Shown here: one piece after another, positions 7,522 through 15,505 of the stretch
Layout: each line of letters starts with the position of its first letter
How positions within the stretch are numbered: position 1 is the stretch's first letter
Source: Microbacterium sp. B35-30
GTDB lineage: Bacteria > Actinomycetota > Actinomycetes > Actinomycetales > Microbacteriaceae
DNA: 45,728 nucleotides
Direction: 5' to 3'
Assembly (NCBI RefSeq): GCF_010634855.1
Contig: NZ_MWLQ01000013.1
Location: 1 to 45,728 of the forward strand
Notes under the pieces: model-generated
Told to the model about the DNA's origin: nothing
Seen by the model: the letters and a program-made list of their open reading frames with translations, nothing else
Database searches by the model: none
Translations under genes and position numbers: made by a program

Positions 7522-8139
7522 ATGACACAGGCTGGCGCCGAGCCATCCGTCGACTCCGCGGAGCCGGCGCGATGGGAGCGGGCCGCCGCACTCTTCGTGC
7601 GGTGGCGTGAGGGTGACAGCCGTGCGATGGACGAACTCGTCCGCCTGATGACGCCGCCGTTGTGGCACGTCGTGCGGGCGTACGGCGTCGACCCTGCGCT
7701 GGCACAGGACGTCGTGCAGACGACCTGGCTGACGCTCGTACGCCGTCACGAGACCATCAACGACCCGCTCGCGGTGTCGGGGTGGCTCACGATGTGTGCG
7801 CGCCGCGAGGCGTGGCGCGTCGGCAAGCAGCATCGGCGTGCCGATGCCACCGAGGCCGAGTCGCTCGAACCGCACCTTCCTGTCCACGAATCCGCCGAGC
7901 AGACCGCGGCGCAGGACGACGAGACCCGTCGCCTCTGGACAGCGGTCGCCACGCTCAACGATCGATGCCAGCGCCTGCTGCGGATCGTCGCGTTCGAGGA
8001 CCGCCCCGACTATGCCCGTATCGCAGAAGACCTCGCGATGCCCATCGGATCGATCGGACCGACCCGCCAGCGCTGCCTCGCAAAGCTCCGCGCCGTGCTC
8101 GAGGGCGACGGATGGAGAGGTGACGACGATGGAAACTGA
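7522..8139 (+). CDS. ECF-type RNA polymerase sigma factor of the CHAT locus
   Basis: A 205-aa sigma-70-like protein with only regions 2 and 4. Region 2 spans about 25-95 (DPALAQDVVQTTWLTLVRRH for the core-binding and -10 part, and WLTMCARREAWRVGKQHRR). Region 4 spans about 135-195 (LNDRCQRLLRIVAF then YARIAEDLAMPIGSIGPTRQRCLAKLR, a helix-turn-helix). ATG 7522 is preferred over ATG 7513 because CAGAAT (7509-7514) resembles a -10 box 7 nt ahead. Its 3' end overlaps the next gene by 11 bp. It probably directs transcription of this locus and possibly others. Confidence 0.88.
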   Translation: MTQAGAEPSVDSAEPARWERAAALFVRWREGDSRAMDELVRLMTPPLWHVVRAYGVDPALAQDVVQTTWLTLVRRHETINDPLAVSGWLTMCARREAWRVGKQHRRADATEAESLEPHLPVHESAEQTAAQDDETRRLWTAVATLNDRCQRLLRIVAFEDRPDYARIAEDLAMPIGSIGPTRQRCLAKLRAVLEGDGWRGDDDGN

Positions 8140-8596
8140 GGACTTCGCGGCCGACGCCGCGCTCTTCGCACGCATGCGCCGCATGTGGGAGGACGTCGAT
8201 CCGGTGCCGGCCGAGCTGGTCGACCGGATGGTCGCTGCCGTCGCCGTCGAGGACCTGTCGCGCGAGTACGCCCTGCTGACGCTCGTCGAGGGCACCCTCG
8301 CGGCCGTCCGCGGCGAGACCGACACCGCGACGCTGCAGTTCAGCGACGGCACGACCAGCGTGCTGCTGCACGTGACCGCCACCGAGGACGGCGGCAGACG
8401 CGTGGACGGATGGGTGGATGCCACGGCGCTGGCCATCCGGCTGGTGCAGGGCGACCACGAGTGGTCGGCCGAACCGGGCGAGCACGGACGCTTCGCCTTC
8501 GACGAGGTCACGCCTGGGGTGGCGCGACTTCGCCTGGTCGTGAAGGACGCCGACGGCGCACTGCGCGACTTCCAGACCCCGCAGTTCGAAGTCTGA
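8129..8596 (+). CDS. Small two-part protein overlapping the sigma gene; possible sigma regulator
   Basis: A 155-aa protein. The N-terminal part (about 1-55) is helical and acidic, with MRRMWEDVDPVPAELVDRMVAAVAVEDLSREYALL. The C-terminal part (about 60-155) reads as alternating beta strands ending in RLRLVVKDADGALRDFQTPQFEV, like a small beta-sandwich of the carboxypeptidase-regulatory or anti-sigma C-terminal kind. There is no zinc-binding HxxxCxxC motif and no membrane helix, so it is not a classical ZAS anti-sigma factor. The 11-bp overlap with the sigma gene implies co-translation and suggests a soluble partner or anti-sigma role. No function is established. Confidence 0.75.
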   Translation: METEDFAADAALFARMRRMWEDVDPVPAELVDRMVAAVAVEDLSREYALLTLVEGTLAAVRGETDTATLQFSDGTTSVLLHVTATEDGGRRVDGWVDATALAIRLVQGDHEWSAEPGEHGRFAFDEVTPGVARLRLVVKDADGALRDFQTPQFEV

Positions 8597-8602
8597 TTAT
8601 CG

Positions 8603-8634
8603 GAATCGGATGCCTCTGCTGAGGCATCCGATTC
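8603..8634. terminator. Perfect 14-bp hairpin between the sigma/partner genes and the protease gene
   Basis: GAATCGGATGCCTC (8603-8616) pairs perfectly with GAGGCATCCGATTC (8621-8634) around the loop tgct. It begins 6 nt after the stop of the small gene and ends 35 nt before the protease ATG. No T-tract follows. It could be a partial terminator or an RNA-processing/stability element that sets different levels for the regulatory and protease halves of the operon. Confidence 0.65.
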
Positions 8635-8669
8635 GCCATGCGCAGTGCAGTCACACATGAAGGGGAATC

Positions 8670-10328
8670 ATGCCTGATCCGCAGAAGCCGACCCACACTC
8701 CACGATTGACCTGGCGGCAGCGAGAGGCGCGCCGCGTACGTGCCGCGCTTCTCGACCCCGACATCCTGCCGGTGGGGACCGGATTCGCTCCGACGGTCTA
8801 CGAGCCTGACGTGCTCCTGCTCGCACCGACCGGCAAGACCGTGCCGCGGAGTCTCGACAAGTCGCCCCTTGCCGCGATCGCGGAGAGGCTGGGCTGGACC
8901 GTCGAGATCGAGGACCTCGAGAACCCAGAGCCGCAAGACGGCGTCGCGACCCGGTCGGTCGGGTCTTCGAAGAGCACGGTCGCCGCCGGCTCCCGCCGAC
9001 GCCAGGGCGTGGCGCGCACCAAGCGCGTACGCATCGGCGTCGCTCCCGACCCGAAGACGCAGCAGCCGCTCACCCGTCCCGACGCGGCGCGCCTGCTCGT
9101 TGAAGCCCGTCGCGCGGGAGTCACCGGCATCGGGCTCAACCACGTCCTCTCGACCGACTCGCTCGATGTGAATCCGTTCAAGGGGAATCCGTTCAAGGGG
9201 AATCCGTTCAAGGGCAACCCGTTCAAGGGCAACCCGTTCAAGGGCAACCCCTCGGGGATCGAGGGGTACGCCTATCCGGGCCTCGGGGGACGGCAGCCGG
9301 TGACATTCATCGGTGGAGACCTCCCCGAGCCGAAGCTTCCTCTCGAGGACCGGCCGGTGGTGGCGATCCTGGACACGGGACATGGCAGCCACCCGTGGCT
9401 CGACGAAGCCGTGATCGATGCGGTCGCGGAGTACGGCGGCGAGATCGGCATCGTCGACGGCCAAACGGACCCCGACCGCTACCCGTCGATCGGCAGCCCC
9501 TTGGACGGCGTGGTCGACAGTGCTGCCGGGCACGGCACCTTCATCGCGGGCATCGTGCTGCAGGCGTGCCCGGAAGCCCGCATCCTCCCGGTTCGCATCG
9601 CTGATGGTGACGGGCTCATTCTCGAGAACGATCTGATCGCGGCGCTCGGCAGGCTCGTCGACATCGTGGAGGACACCGACGGCGGTGGCCGCATCGATGT
9701 CGTGAACCTCTCGTTCAGCTTCTACCACGAGACGCCCGAGCGGCAGTCCGTCGAGAGCGAGCTCTACGACCTGCTCGCGCGTCTGCGACGGGCCGGCACG
9801 GTGGTGGTGTGCTCAGCCGGAAATGACGCGACCGACCGCCCCGCTGCTCCTGCCTCCATGCACCACTGGGATGGTGCCGACTGCGGGATCGAGAAGGAAA
9901 AGGAAGCCGACCTGGTCCCCCTCGTGACGGTCGGTGCACTCAACCCCTCCCGCCACACGGTCGCCCTCTTCTCCAACATCGGCGAATGGGTGCAGACCTA
10001 TGTGCGAGGCGTGTCGGTGCTCTCGATCATCCCGGTCGACTTCGAGGGCGGAATCCAATCCGACCTGCGCAGCGATGAGTACGGTCATCGGCGCGAGACG
10101 CTCGACCTCGACGACTTCCGGTCGGGGTTCGCCGTGTGGAGCGGCACGTCCTTCGCGGCGCCCCTGGTGGCCGGCCGCATCGCGCAGCGGCTGGCAGAAG
10201 CGCGCGGGGGGTCGGCATCGGCGAAGTCCCAGCCGCTCGTGCAGCACGTGAGCCGGGTCGTCAAGGAAGTGCTCGACGAACAGATGACGGAGAAGGAGGA
10301 TCTGTCGGCGATCAAGCCGTCCGACTAG
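8670..10328 (+). CDS. S8 (subtilisin-like) serine protease with NPFKG repeats, cytoplasmic
   Basis: A 552-aa peptidase. The catalytic triad is Asp235 (ILDTGHGSH), His288 (AAGHGTFIAGI) and Ser494 (WSGTSFAAPLVAGRIA); the oxyanion Asn is Asn385 (CSAGND). Residues 1-165 form an N-terminal domain with a basic stretch SRRRQGVARTKRVR. Residues 168-192 are five exact NPFKG repeats, followed by NPSG. There is no signal peptide or membrane helix, so unlike most subtilases it should act in the cytoplasm. The start ATG has an AAGGGG SD about 5 nt upstream. It lies between the sigma unit and a TPR-CHAT protease, and probably works with the latter in a proteolytic cascade (inference). Confidence 0.92.
   Translation: MPDPQKPTHTPRLTWRQREARRVRAALLDPDILPVGTGFAPTVYEPDVLLLAPTGKTVPRSLDKSPLAAIAERLGWTVEIEDLENPEPQDGVATRSVGSSKSTVAAGSRRRQGVARTKRVRIGVAPDPKTQQPLTRPDAARLLVEARRAGVTGIGLNHVLSTDSLDVNPFKGNPFKGNPFKGNPFKGNPFKGNPSGIEGYAYPGLGGRQPVTFIGGDLPEPKLPLEDRPVVAILDTGHGSHPWLDEAVIDAVAEYGGEIGIVDGQTDPDRYPSIGSPLDGVVDSAAGHGTFIAGIVLQACPEARILPVRIADGDGLILENDLIAALGRLVDIVEDTDGGGRIDVVNLSFSFYHETPERQSVESELYDLLARLRRAGTVVVCSAGNDATDRPAAPASMHHWDGADCGIEKEKEADLVPLVTVGALNPSRHTVALFSNIGEWVQTYVRGVSVLSIIPVDFEGGIQSDLRSDEYGHRRETLDLDDFRSGFAVWSGTSFAAPLVAGRIAQRLAEARGGSASAKSQPLVQHVSRVVKEVLDEQMTEKEDLSAIKPSD
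9171..9245 (+). repeat. 15-bp tandem repeat encoding (NPFKG)x5
   Basis: Five in-frame 15-bp units encode Asn-Pro-Phe-Lys-Gly. The first two units are identical (AATCCGTTCAAGGGG), the third is a hybrid, and the last two are AACCCGTTCAAGGGC. A sixth degenerate unit (NPSG) follows. The gradient of third-position changes suggests stepwise duplication. Confidence 0.95.
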
Positions 10329-10384
10329 CCACCGCACGCCAGACCTTCGTCGCATGCGCGGCGAATTCGCGCCATGCTGTGAGG

Positions 10385-12868
10385 ATGACCTTGACGGCTG
10401 GGGAGCTGTATCGGCGTGGTCGTGCTCACCTCAATGGGGGTCGCAACGCGGCGGCACGCCGCGAGCTCGCGCGCGCCGCGGCGCGGACGGACGATCCCGA
10501 TCTTCGGGCGCGCATCGCCGGTTCGATGGCAGCCGTCGTGATCCGACAAGGCGATCCCGAAGCAGCTGAGCGCCTCTGCAAGGAAGCACTCGCATATCCG
10601 CGGCTGTCCCGCCAGACATCGGCGATGCTCCACGGGCAGCTGGGGCTCCTGGCATTGGAGCGAGGTGCACTCGACGAGGCGGTGAGCTGGCTCGACAAAG
10701 CGATCGACGGCATCGGGGACGAGGCAGAGCATCGAGCCCCGATGCTGCTCAACCGCAGCCTCGCGCACAGTCAGGCTGGGCGGTTCCGTGCGGCCAGGGC
10801 GGACCTCGAACGTGCCGCACCCGACTACGCGGCGACCGGCAACGATGTCGAGCGTGCCATGGCGGTCCACAACGCCGGGTACGTCGCCCTCCTGGAAGGC
10901 GATCTGATCGCGGCGCTGTCGACGATGGCGGCGGCGCGGGACGCGCTCGCTGCAGCCTCCGACGTCAACGCCGCGATCTGCGACCTCGACAGAGCCGAGG
11001 TCCTGCGCGACGCGGGGCTGGTCGTCGAAGCCGAGACCAGTCTGGTCCGCGTCGCTCAGACCTTCGGTGCGAACCGAATGCCACAGGCCCGAGCCGAGGC
11101 CGAATTCCATCTGGCCCGCGCCTTGCTCACACACGCTCCCGCCCGCGCGGAGCAGGTCGCGCGTCGCGCGGCGCAGCGGTTCCGCAGGGTGCACTCCGAG
11201 TGGTGGGCGCTCCGGGCCGACGGCGTTCGGCTGAGGGCCGCGCTCCTGTCGTCGATTCCGGATGGCAGCGGCGGCCGCACCGCCGGCAGCGGCTCCGCGC
11301 GGCGCATCGATCTCAGGGCGGTCGGCGAATTGTCCGACGCGCTCCGGAATCACCGGCTCGAGGCAGAGGCTGAGGCGCTGCAGCTCACCGCCGACCTGTG
11401 GCGCGCGCGGGTCGGCATCGACGACCGAGATCACGGCGGAGTGCGCGTCCGCCCGACCGCCCCGATCCAGCTCACCCTGCTCACCCGCCAGGTGCAGGCT
11501 GCCCGCGCCCTTGCGCAGGGGCGTGAAGATCTGGTGCGCGCTCGTGCGGCCGCCGGACTCGACGCGCTCAGCGAGTGGCAGGCGTCGTTCGGCAGCCTCG
11601 ATCTTGCGACCTCGCTCGTGATGTACGGAGAGGGGCTGATCTTTGCGGGACTGCAGTCGGCTGTTCGTTCGATGCGCCCGGACGTGGTGTTCGAGTGGGC
11701 CGAGCGCGCCCGGTTCCTGAATCAGGAGGTCGTGCCGCTTCGCCCGCCACCTGATCCCGAGTTGGCGGCCGACCTGGCCGAGCTTCGCGCGCTGCGCGTC
11801 GAGGGCGGCCCCGATTGGCTCTCGTCAGGCAGGGCCCGGGAACTGGGCGAACAGCTGCGTCAGCGGCAGTGGGCCACCTCGGGTGCGGCGGGTCGACGTC
11901 CGCGCGCATCGCTCGACGAGCTGCAGGAGGGACTCGACGACGAGACGGCATCGGTGTCATATGTCTTCGATCGCTCGGGGATGGTGGCCGTCGCGGCGCG
12001 GCGGGATGGTGCCCGCGTCGTCCGGATCGACGCGTGGCCGGAGGTCGGGCGGAGCGTGGCTGCGTTGCGAGCGGATGCCGATGTGAGCGCCGCCGTGCGC
12101 GCGGGACCCATGGCCGCAGTGGTGCAACGCTCGTTGGACGAACGCGTCGCGGCGCTGTCGGCAGCGCTGCTCGCTCCGGTGGCGGAGGTCGTCGGCGACC
12201 GGAAGCTGGTGCTCAGCGTCCCCGGCATCCTGGGCGGCATCCCGTGGGCGCTGCTGCCGGCACTTCGCGGGAGGGTCTTCACCGTGGCCACTTCCGCGTC
12301 GCAGTGGCTGTCGACGAGGGAGCGCTCCGACGCTCGGCGGGTCGCCTTCGCGGCGGGGCCACGAGTCGAACGCGCCGCCGAAGAAGTCGCGCGGGCCGCG
12401 GAGGCATGGCCCGATCCGATCGTTCTGCGGGACGAGGACGCGTCGGTCATGGCGCTCACCGGTGCCGCGTCCCGCGTCGACGTGCTGCATGTCGCCGCGC
12501 ATGGCCGCCATTCCGCGGAGCACCCGCTGTTCTCGGGTCTGCAGCTCCACGACGGAACCCTGTTCGGCTACGACGTCGATCTCATTGAGAAGGTGCCGCA
12601 TACGGTCGTGCTGTCGGCGTGCGAGGTCGGCCGGTCGTCGATCCGCTGGCATGAGGAGGCCGTCGGAATGACCCGCGTCTGGCTCCACGCCGGATCGCGC
12701 AGCGTCATCGCGGCGCCAGTCGTGGTCGCCGACGACGCGGCGTGCGAGCTTCTGGGAGCGATGCACCAGGGTCTGGCGGCGGGCGTCGCACCGTCGATCG
12801 CACTGGCCGAGGCGTCTCGGCGGACAGGGATCGTGGCTCCCTTCCAGGTCCACGGCGCCGGATTCTGA
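10385..12868 (+). CDS. TPR-CHAT protein (caspase-fold cysteine protease)
   Basis: An 827-aa cytoplasmic protein. Residues about 1-450 are Ala-rich helical hairpins resembling TPR repeats (for example LGLLALERGALDEAVSWLDKAI). After a linker, the CHAT domain occupies about 600-827. The catalytic dyad is His706 in HVAAHGRHS and Cys746 in VVLSACEVG, both on the expected strand ends of a clan CD protease. CHAT proteases are relatives of separase and caspases and are used in some bacterial immunity and cell-death systems. ATG 10385 was chosen over longer frames because of the 56-bp gap after the protease gene and a CATGCT box 6 nt upstream. It is the last gene of the locus. Confidence 0.92.
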   Translation: MTLTAGELYRRGRAHLNGGRNAAARRELARAAARTDDPDLRARIAGSMAAVVIRQGDPEAAERLCKEALAYPRLSRQTSAMLHGQLGLLALERGALDEAVSWLDKAIDGIGDEAEHRAPMLLNRSLAHSQAGRFRAARADLERAAPDYAATGNDVERAMAVHNAGYVALLEGDLIAALSTMAAARDALAAASDVNAAICDLDRAEVLRDAGLVVEAETSLVRVAQTFGANRMPQARAEAEFHLARALLTHAPARAEQVARRAAQRFRRVHSEWWALRADGVRLRAALLSSIPDGSGGRTAGSGSARRIDLRAVGELSDALRNHRLEAEAEALQLTADLWRARVGIDDRDHGGVRVRPTAPIQLTLLTRQVQAARALAQGREDLVRARAAAGLDALSEWQASFGSLDLATSLVMYGEGLIFAGLQSAVRSMRPDVVFEWAERARFLNQEVVPLRPPPDPELAADLAELRALRVEGGPDWLSSGRARELGEQLRQRQWATSGAAGRRPRASLDELQEGLDDETASVSYVFDRSGMVAVAARRDGARVVRIDAWPEVGRSVAALRADADVSAAVRAGPMAAVVQRSLDERVAALSAALLAPVAEVVGDRKLVLSVPGILGGIPWALLPALRGRVFTVATSASQWLSTRERSDARRVAFAAGPRVERAAEEVARAAEAWPDPIVLRDEDASVMALTGAASRVDVLHVAAHGRHSAEHPLFSGLQLHDGTLFGYDVDLIEKVPHTVVLSACEVGRSSIRWHEEAVGMTRVWLHAGSRSVIAAPVVVADDAACELLGAMHQGLAAGVAPSIALAEASRRTGIVAPFQVHGAGF

Positions 12869-13071
12869 TCAACGCGGCTTCGCCGGCATCATCAGCCCTC
12901 ACGGCAAGACGAACTCAGCCATCTGAGATCTCGCTTCGGCATGTATCAGAGCCGATGACGCCTGCTCCAAGTCATCGGAACGGCTCGTGCACGCCGGCGG
13001 GGGGTCGGGTGCAGAGCAGAAGGCCACTCTGGGGAACGCAGGTCGGGCTGCGGGTCTTCGCGCCGATCCAT

Positions 13072-13109
13072 GAGGGGCGCCGCACTGGGGACTGGGGGCG
13101 GCGCCCCTC
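13072..13109. terminator. Bidirectional terminator between convergent genes
   Basis: GAGGGGCGCCGC (13072-13083) and GCGGCGCCCCTC (13098-13109) are perfect 12-nt arms around a 14-nt loop. They lie in the 262-bp gap between the rightward TPR-CHAT gene and the leftward LysR-like gene. I see no gene in the rest of this gap. Confidence 0.75.
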
Positions 13110-13130
13110 CTCCTGCGTCCTGACGGCGGT

Positions 13131-13901
13131 TCAGCCGCGGGAGGAGTTCGCGGTGCGTCCTCGCACGATGCCCACGAACGCGTCGACGGCGGGCGTTGTG
13201 CGATCCGCGGCCCACGCCAGCGCGACCGTGGAGGTGGGGCCGTCCAGGAGCGGCCTGTACTCGACGTCCTTGCGCTGGTGAAGCCGCGCGAGCGACATCG
13301 GCACGATGACGATCCCCACCCCTGCGGCGACGGTCGCGATCGCCTCGGCCGTGTCGGCCGGGGGAGCGAAGCGCGGCTTCTCGGTGCCGGGCACACTGAT
13401 GCGCAGCACGTCGTCCTCCGGAACGATCAGCACCTCGCCGACGAGGTCGGCGGTGTCGAGCTCTCCGGCGGCCGTCAGGTGCGACTCCTTCGCACACACG
13501 ACGACCGGCACCTCGTCGTAGAGCGGGATGACGTGGAGCCCGTCCTTGTCGATCGGCAGCCGCACGAGGGCGGCGTCGACCTCGCCGTCGACGACGGGCC
13601 GTCGCTGGTCGGCGAAGGCCAGGGGCACGAGCTCGAGGCTCGTGCGCGGCATCCGTTCCTTCCAGGTGTCGATCCACTTGCCCGGCGTCGCACCGGGGAT
13701 CGCGCCGAGGAGGAACGTCGCCGGCATCGGCGGCTCGGCGGGGGGTACCGGCGACGGCCCGGGCGACGGCTGCGGCCGGCGCGGCTGAACGGGCTGCGGC
13801 TTCGCGGGCTTCGCCTTCGCTGCGGAGCCGGATGCTGCGCCACGGCGCTTGCCCGCGGCATCCCGTGCCCGTCCGCCTGCGCGCGACCCACCCTTCGCCA
13901 T
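13131..13901 (-). CDS. LysR-type substrate-binding protein lacking a DNA-binding domain
   Basis: A 256-aa protein. Residues 1-59 are a Lys/Arg/Ala/Pro-rich, probably disordered tail (KAKPAKPQPVQPRRPQPSP). Residues about 60-250 match the periplasmic-binding-like effector domain of LysR regulators: FLLGAIPGATPGKWIDTW, EVDAALVRLP, LHVIPLYDEVPVVVCAKES, and TAEAIATVAAGVGIVIVPMSLARL. No helix-turn-helix is present, and the sequence upstream of the start shows none. The basic tail could give non-specific DNA contact, or the protein may be a cytoplasmic ligand sensor. TACGCT (complement of 13909-13914) ends 7 nt before the ATG, so this start is probably leaderless and genuine. Confidence 0.82.
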   Translation of the reverse strand: MAKGGSRAGGRARDAAGKRRGAASGSAAKAKPAKPQPVQPRRPQPSPGPSPVPPAEPPMPATFLLGAIPGATPGKWIDTWKERMPRTSLELVPLAFADQRRPVVDGEVDAALVRLPIDKDGLHVIPLYDEVPVVVCAKESHLTAAGELDTADLVGEVLIVPEDDVLRISVPGTEKPRFAPPADTAEAIATVAAGVGIVIVPMSLARLHQRKDVEYRPLLDGPTSTVALAWAADRTTPAVDAFVGIVRGRTANSSRG

Positions 13902-13936
13902 ACCGTTCAGCGTAGCCCGGGCGCTATCGTTCGCTC

Positions 13937-14335
13937 ATGGTGGCTATCCTCGCAACGGTCTTCGCAGCGCTGGCGGCGCTGCTGCACCTGTACATCTTCG
14001 TGATGGAGAGCGTGCAGTGGACGCAGCCGAAGATCTGGAAACGCTTCGGCGTCGCCGACCAGGCGGCCGCCGACACGACGAAGCCGATGGCCTACAACCA
14101 GGGGTTCTACAACCTCTTCCTCGCGATCGGCGTGGTGATCGGCCTCGTGCTGATCTTCGCGGGCTCGGATACCGCACCCGTCCGCGCGGCCGGCCTCGCG
14201 CTCGTGCTGTTCAGCCTCGGATCGATGGTCGCGGCGGCGCTCGTGCTGTTGAGCACGGGCATGCGCTACCTGCGCGCTGCGCTCATCCAGGGGACGCTGC
14301 CGCTCATCGGCTTCGTGCTGTTCCTGTTCGCCTGA
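13937..14335 (+). CDS. DUF1304 family membrane protein
   Basis: A 132-aa protein with four hydrophobic helices (about 3-25, 52-75, 80-102, 110-130). HLYIFVMESVQWTQP (17-31) and the FGVADQAAADTTKPMAYNQGFYNLFLAIG block (37-65) are characteristic of DUF1304. The biochemical role of the family is not established. TATCGT (13925-13930) ends 6 nt before the ATG, giving a probable leaderless promoter divergent from that of the LysR-like gene. It converges on the thermonuclease gene with a 4-bp gap. Confidence 0.88.
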   Translation: MVAILATVFAALAALLHLYIFVMESVQWTQPKIWKRFGVADQAAADTTKPMAYNQGFYNLFLAIGVVIGLVLIFAGSDTAPVRAAGLALVLFSLGSMVAAALVLLSTGMRYLRAALIQGTLPLIGFVLFLFA

Positions 14336-14339
14336 CGGC

Positions 14340-14909
14340 TCAGCCGCACGCGCTCCACCGGCCGACTCCGGTGGCGACCGCCGTCGACTCGAGGGAGCGG
14401 AGCAGCGCCTCCTGGCTGCGGTTGGGCGAGTAGATCTCGACGCGCGCATCGCCCTGCGCCACGAGCTCCCCGTTGACGAACCGGCCGTCGGGTGTCCAGA
14501 CATAGAGCAGCGTCCGGCCGTACTGGTCGTGCACCTCGGCATCGGGCGCCACCCAGATCGTCGACCCGGCGGGGACGAGAGCAGTCAGCTTCGCCGTCGC
14601 CTCCGAGCCCCAGCAGTCGAGTTCGGGGGAGATCTCGGGGGTGTCGATTCCGAGCAAGCGGACACGCGTCGACTCGACGTCCTCGACGACGGCGTTCGGC
14701 GTCGCCGCCCGAGCGCGCAGCGTATCGCCGTCGTGCACGCTCTCGACCGTCATCTCGAACGCATCGGACGGAATCGCGGGCATCGTCGGCGCTGCGCCGG
14801 GCGTCGCGACGCCGACCTCTGCCGAGTCGCCGTCGCGCCCGGCCCACCACCAGACGGCCGCGCCCGCGACGGCGAGCAGGAGGATTCCGATGAGGACGCG
14901 TCTGAACAC
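14340..14909 (-). CDS. Membrane-anchored thermonuclease (SNase-fold) family protein
   Basis: A 189-aa protein with an N-terminal hydrophobic segment (3-23) followed by an SNase domain (about 50-180). Staphylococcal-nuclease-type active-site residues appear intact: Asp60 in VHDGDT, Arg84 and Asp89-Thr90-x-Glu92 in RVRLLGIDTPE, and Arg132 in DQYGRTL. It probably cleaves nucleic acid outside the membrane with Ca2+. The start is GTG 14909, with TAGGCT (complement of 14916-14921) 6 nt upstream, the same -10 sequence and spacing as at the M3 peptidase gene. Confidence 0.88.
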   Translation of the reverse strand: MFRRVLIGILLLAVAGAAVWWWAGRDGDSAEVGVATPGAAPTMPAIPSDAFEMTVESVHDGDTLRARAATPNAVVEDVESTRVRLLGIDTPEISPELDCWGSEATAKLTALVPAGSTIWVAPDAEVHDQYGRTLLYVWTPDGRFVNGELVAQGDARVEIYSPNRSQEALLRSLESTAVATGVGRWSACG

Positions 14910-14953
14910 GTCGCGAGCCTATGCCGTGCGCGCGACGCTCCGCGATCGCGGGA

Positions 14954-15361
14954 TCAGGCGGCCAGGCGCAGTCCCCGCTGGTCGGTGGCGACGCGCTCGC
15001 CGTCGGCGATCGTCTGGTCGTCGCCGATGAGTGAGCCTCCGGCGACGCGGGCGTCGTGTCCGACGTGGGTGCGGACGCCGATCTTCGCCTTCGGGCCGAT
15101 CGCGGCGCGCGGACCGATGTGGGCGTGCGGCTCGATCACGGCGTCGGGGCCGATCACGGCATCCGACTCGACCCACACACCGCGGCCGACGTGCGCGCCC
15201 GCGGCGATCTGCACGCCCGGTTCGACATACGACCCCGCTTCGACGACGGCGCTCGGGTGCACCTTCGCTCCATGCGCGATCAGACCACGGCCGTTGACAT
15301 GCTTGCGGTAGCGCAGCGTCTCGCCCTGGTCGTTCTCGATGTCGATGTAGTTCTTGCCCAC
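14954..15361 (-). CDS. Hexapeptide-repeat (left-handed beta-helix) protein
   Basis: A 135-aa protein starting at GTG 15361, chosen because a strong SD (GGAGGGG, complement of 15365-15371) lies just upstream. Residues about 28-115 consist of hexapeptide repeats (I/V-G/x-x4) such as VHPSAVVEAGSYVEPGVQIA and IGPDAVIEPHAHIGPRAAIG. These form the left-handed beta-helix of acyltransferases. It is short and lacks a clear C-terminal acceptor domain, so catalysis is uncertain; a gamma-carbonic-anhydrase-like or structural role is also possible. A small inverted repeat (CAGCAC/GTGCTG) lies just upstream of the SD. Confidence 0.8.
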   Translation of the reverse strand: MGKNYIDIENDQGETLRYRKHVNGRGLIAHGAKVHPSAVVEAGSYVEPGVQIAAGAHVGRGVWVESDAVIGPDAVIEPHAHIGPRAAIGPKAKIGVRTHVGHDARVAGGSLIGDDQTIADGERVATDQRGLRLAA

Positions 15362-15464
15362 GGTCCCCTCCTGGAGCCAGCACAGAGTGCTGAGTACAGA
15401 AATAACGGCGGGCGCAGGGCATATATTCCCGCGCATCAGAACGATTCGGTCACCCCGAGAGAAT

Positions 15465-15492
15465 GGCTCCGCATTCCCGAGAATGCGGAGCC
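15465..15492. terminator. Perfect 12-bp hairpin after the aminotransferase gene
   Basis: GGCTCCGCATTC (15465-15476) pairs with GAATGCGGAGCC (15481-15492) around the loop ccga, 13 bp downstream of the aminotransferase stop on the minus strand. Probable intrinsic terminator. Confidence 0.75.
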
Positions 15493-15505
15493 GGCAGCCA
15501 TTCGC

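Noticed and set aside
10136..10384. N-terminal extension of the TPR-CHAT frame into the protease gene
   Set aside because: It would overlap the S8 gene including its catalytic Ser codon, and the residues are Arg/Gly-rich shadow sequence; ATG 10385 follows the S8 stop by 56 bp.
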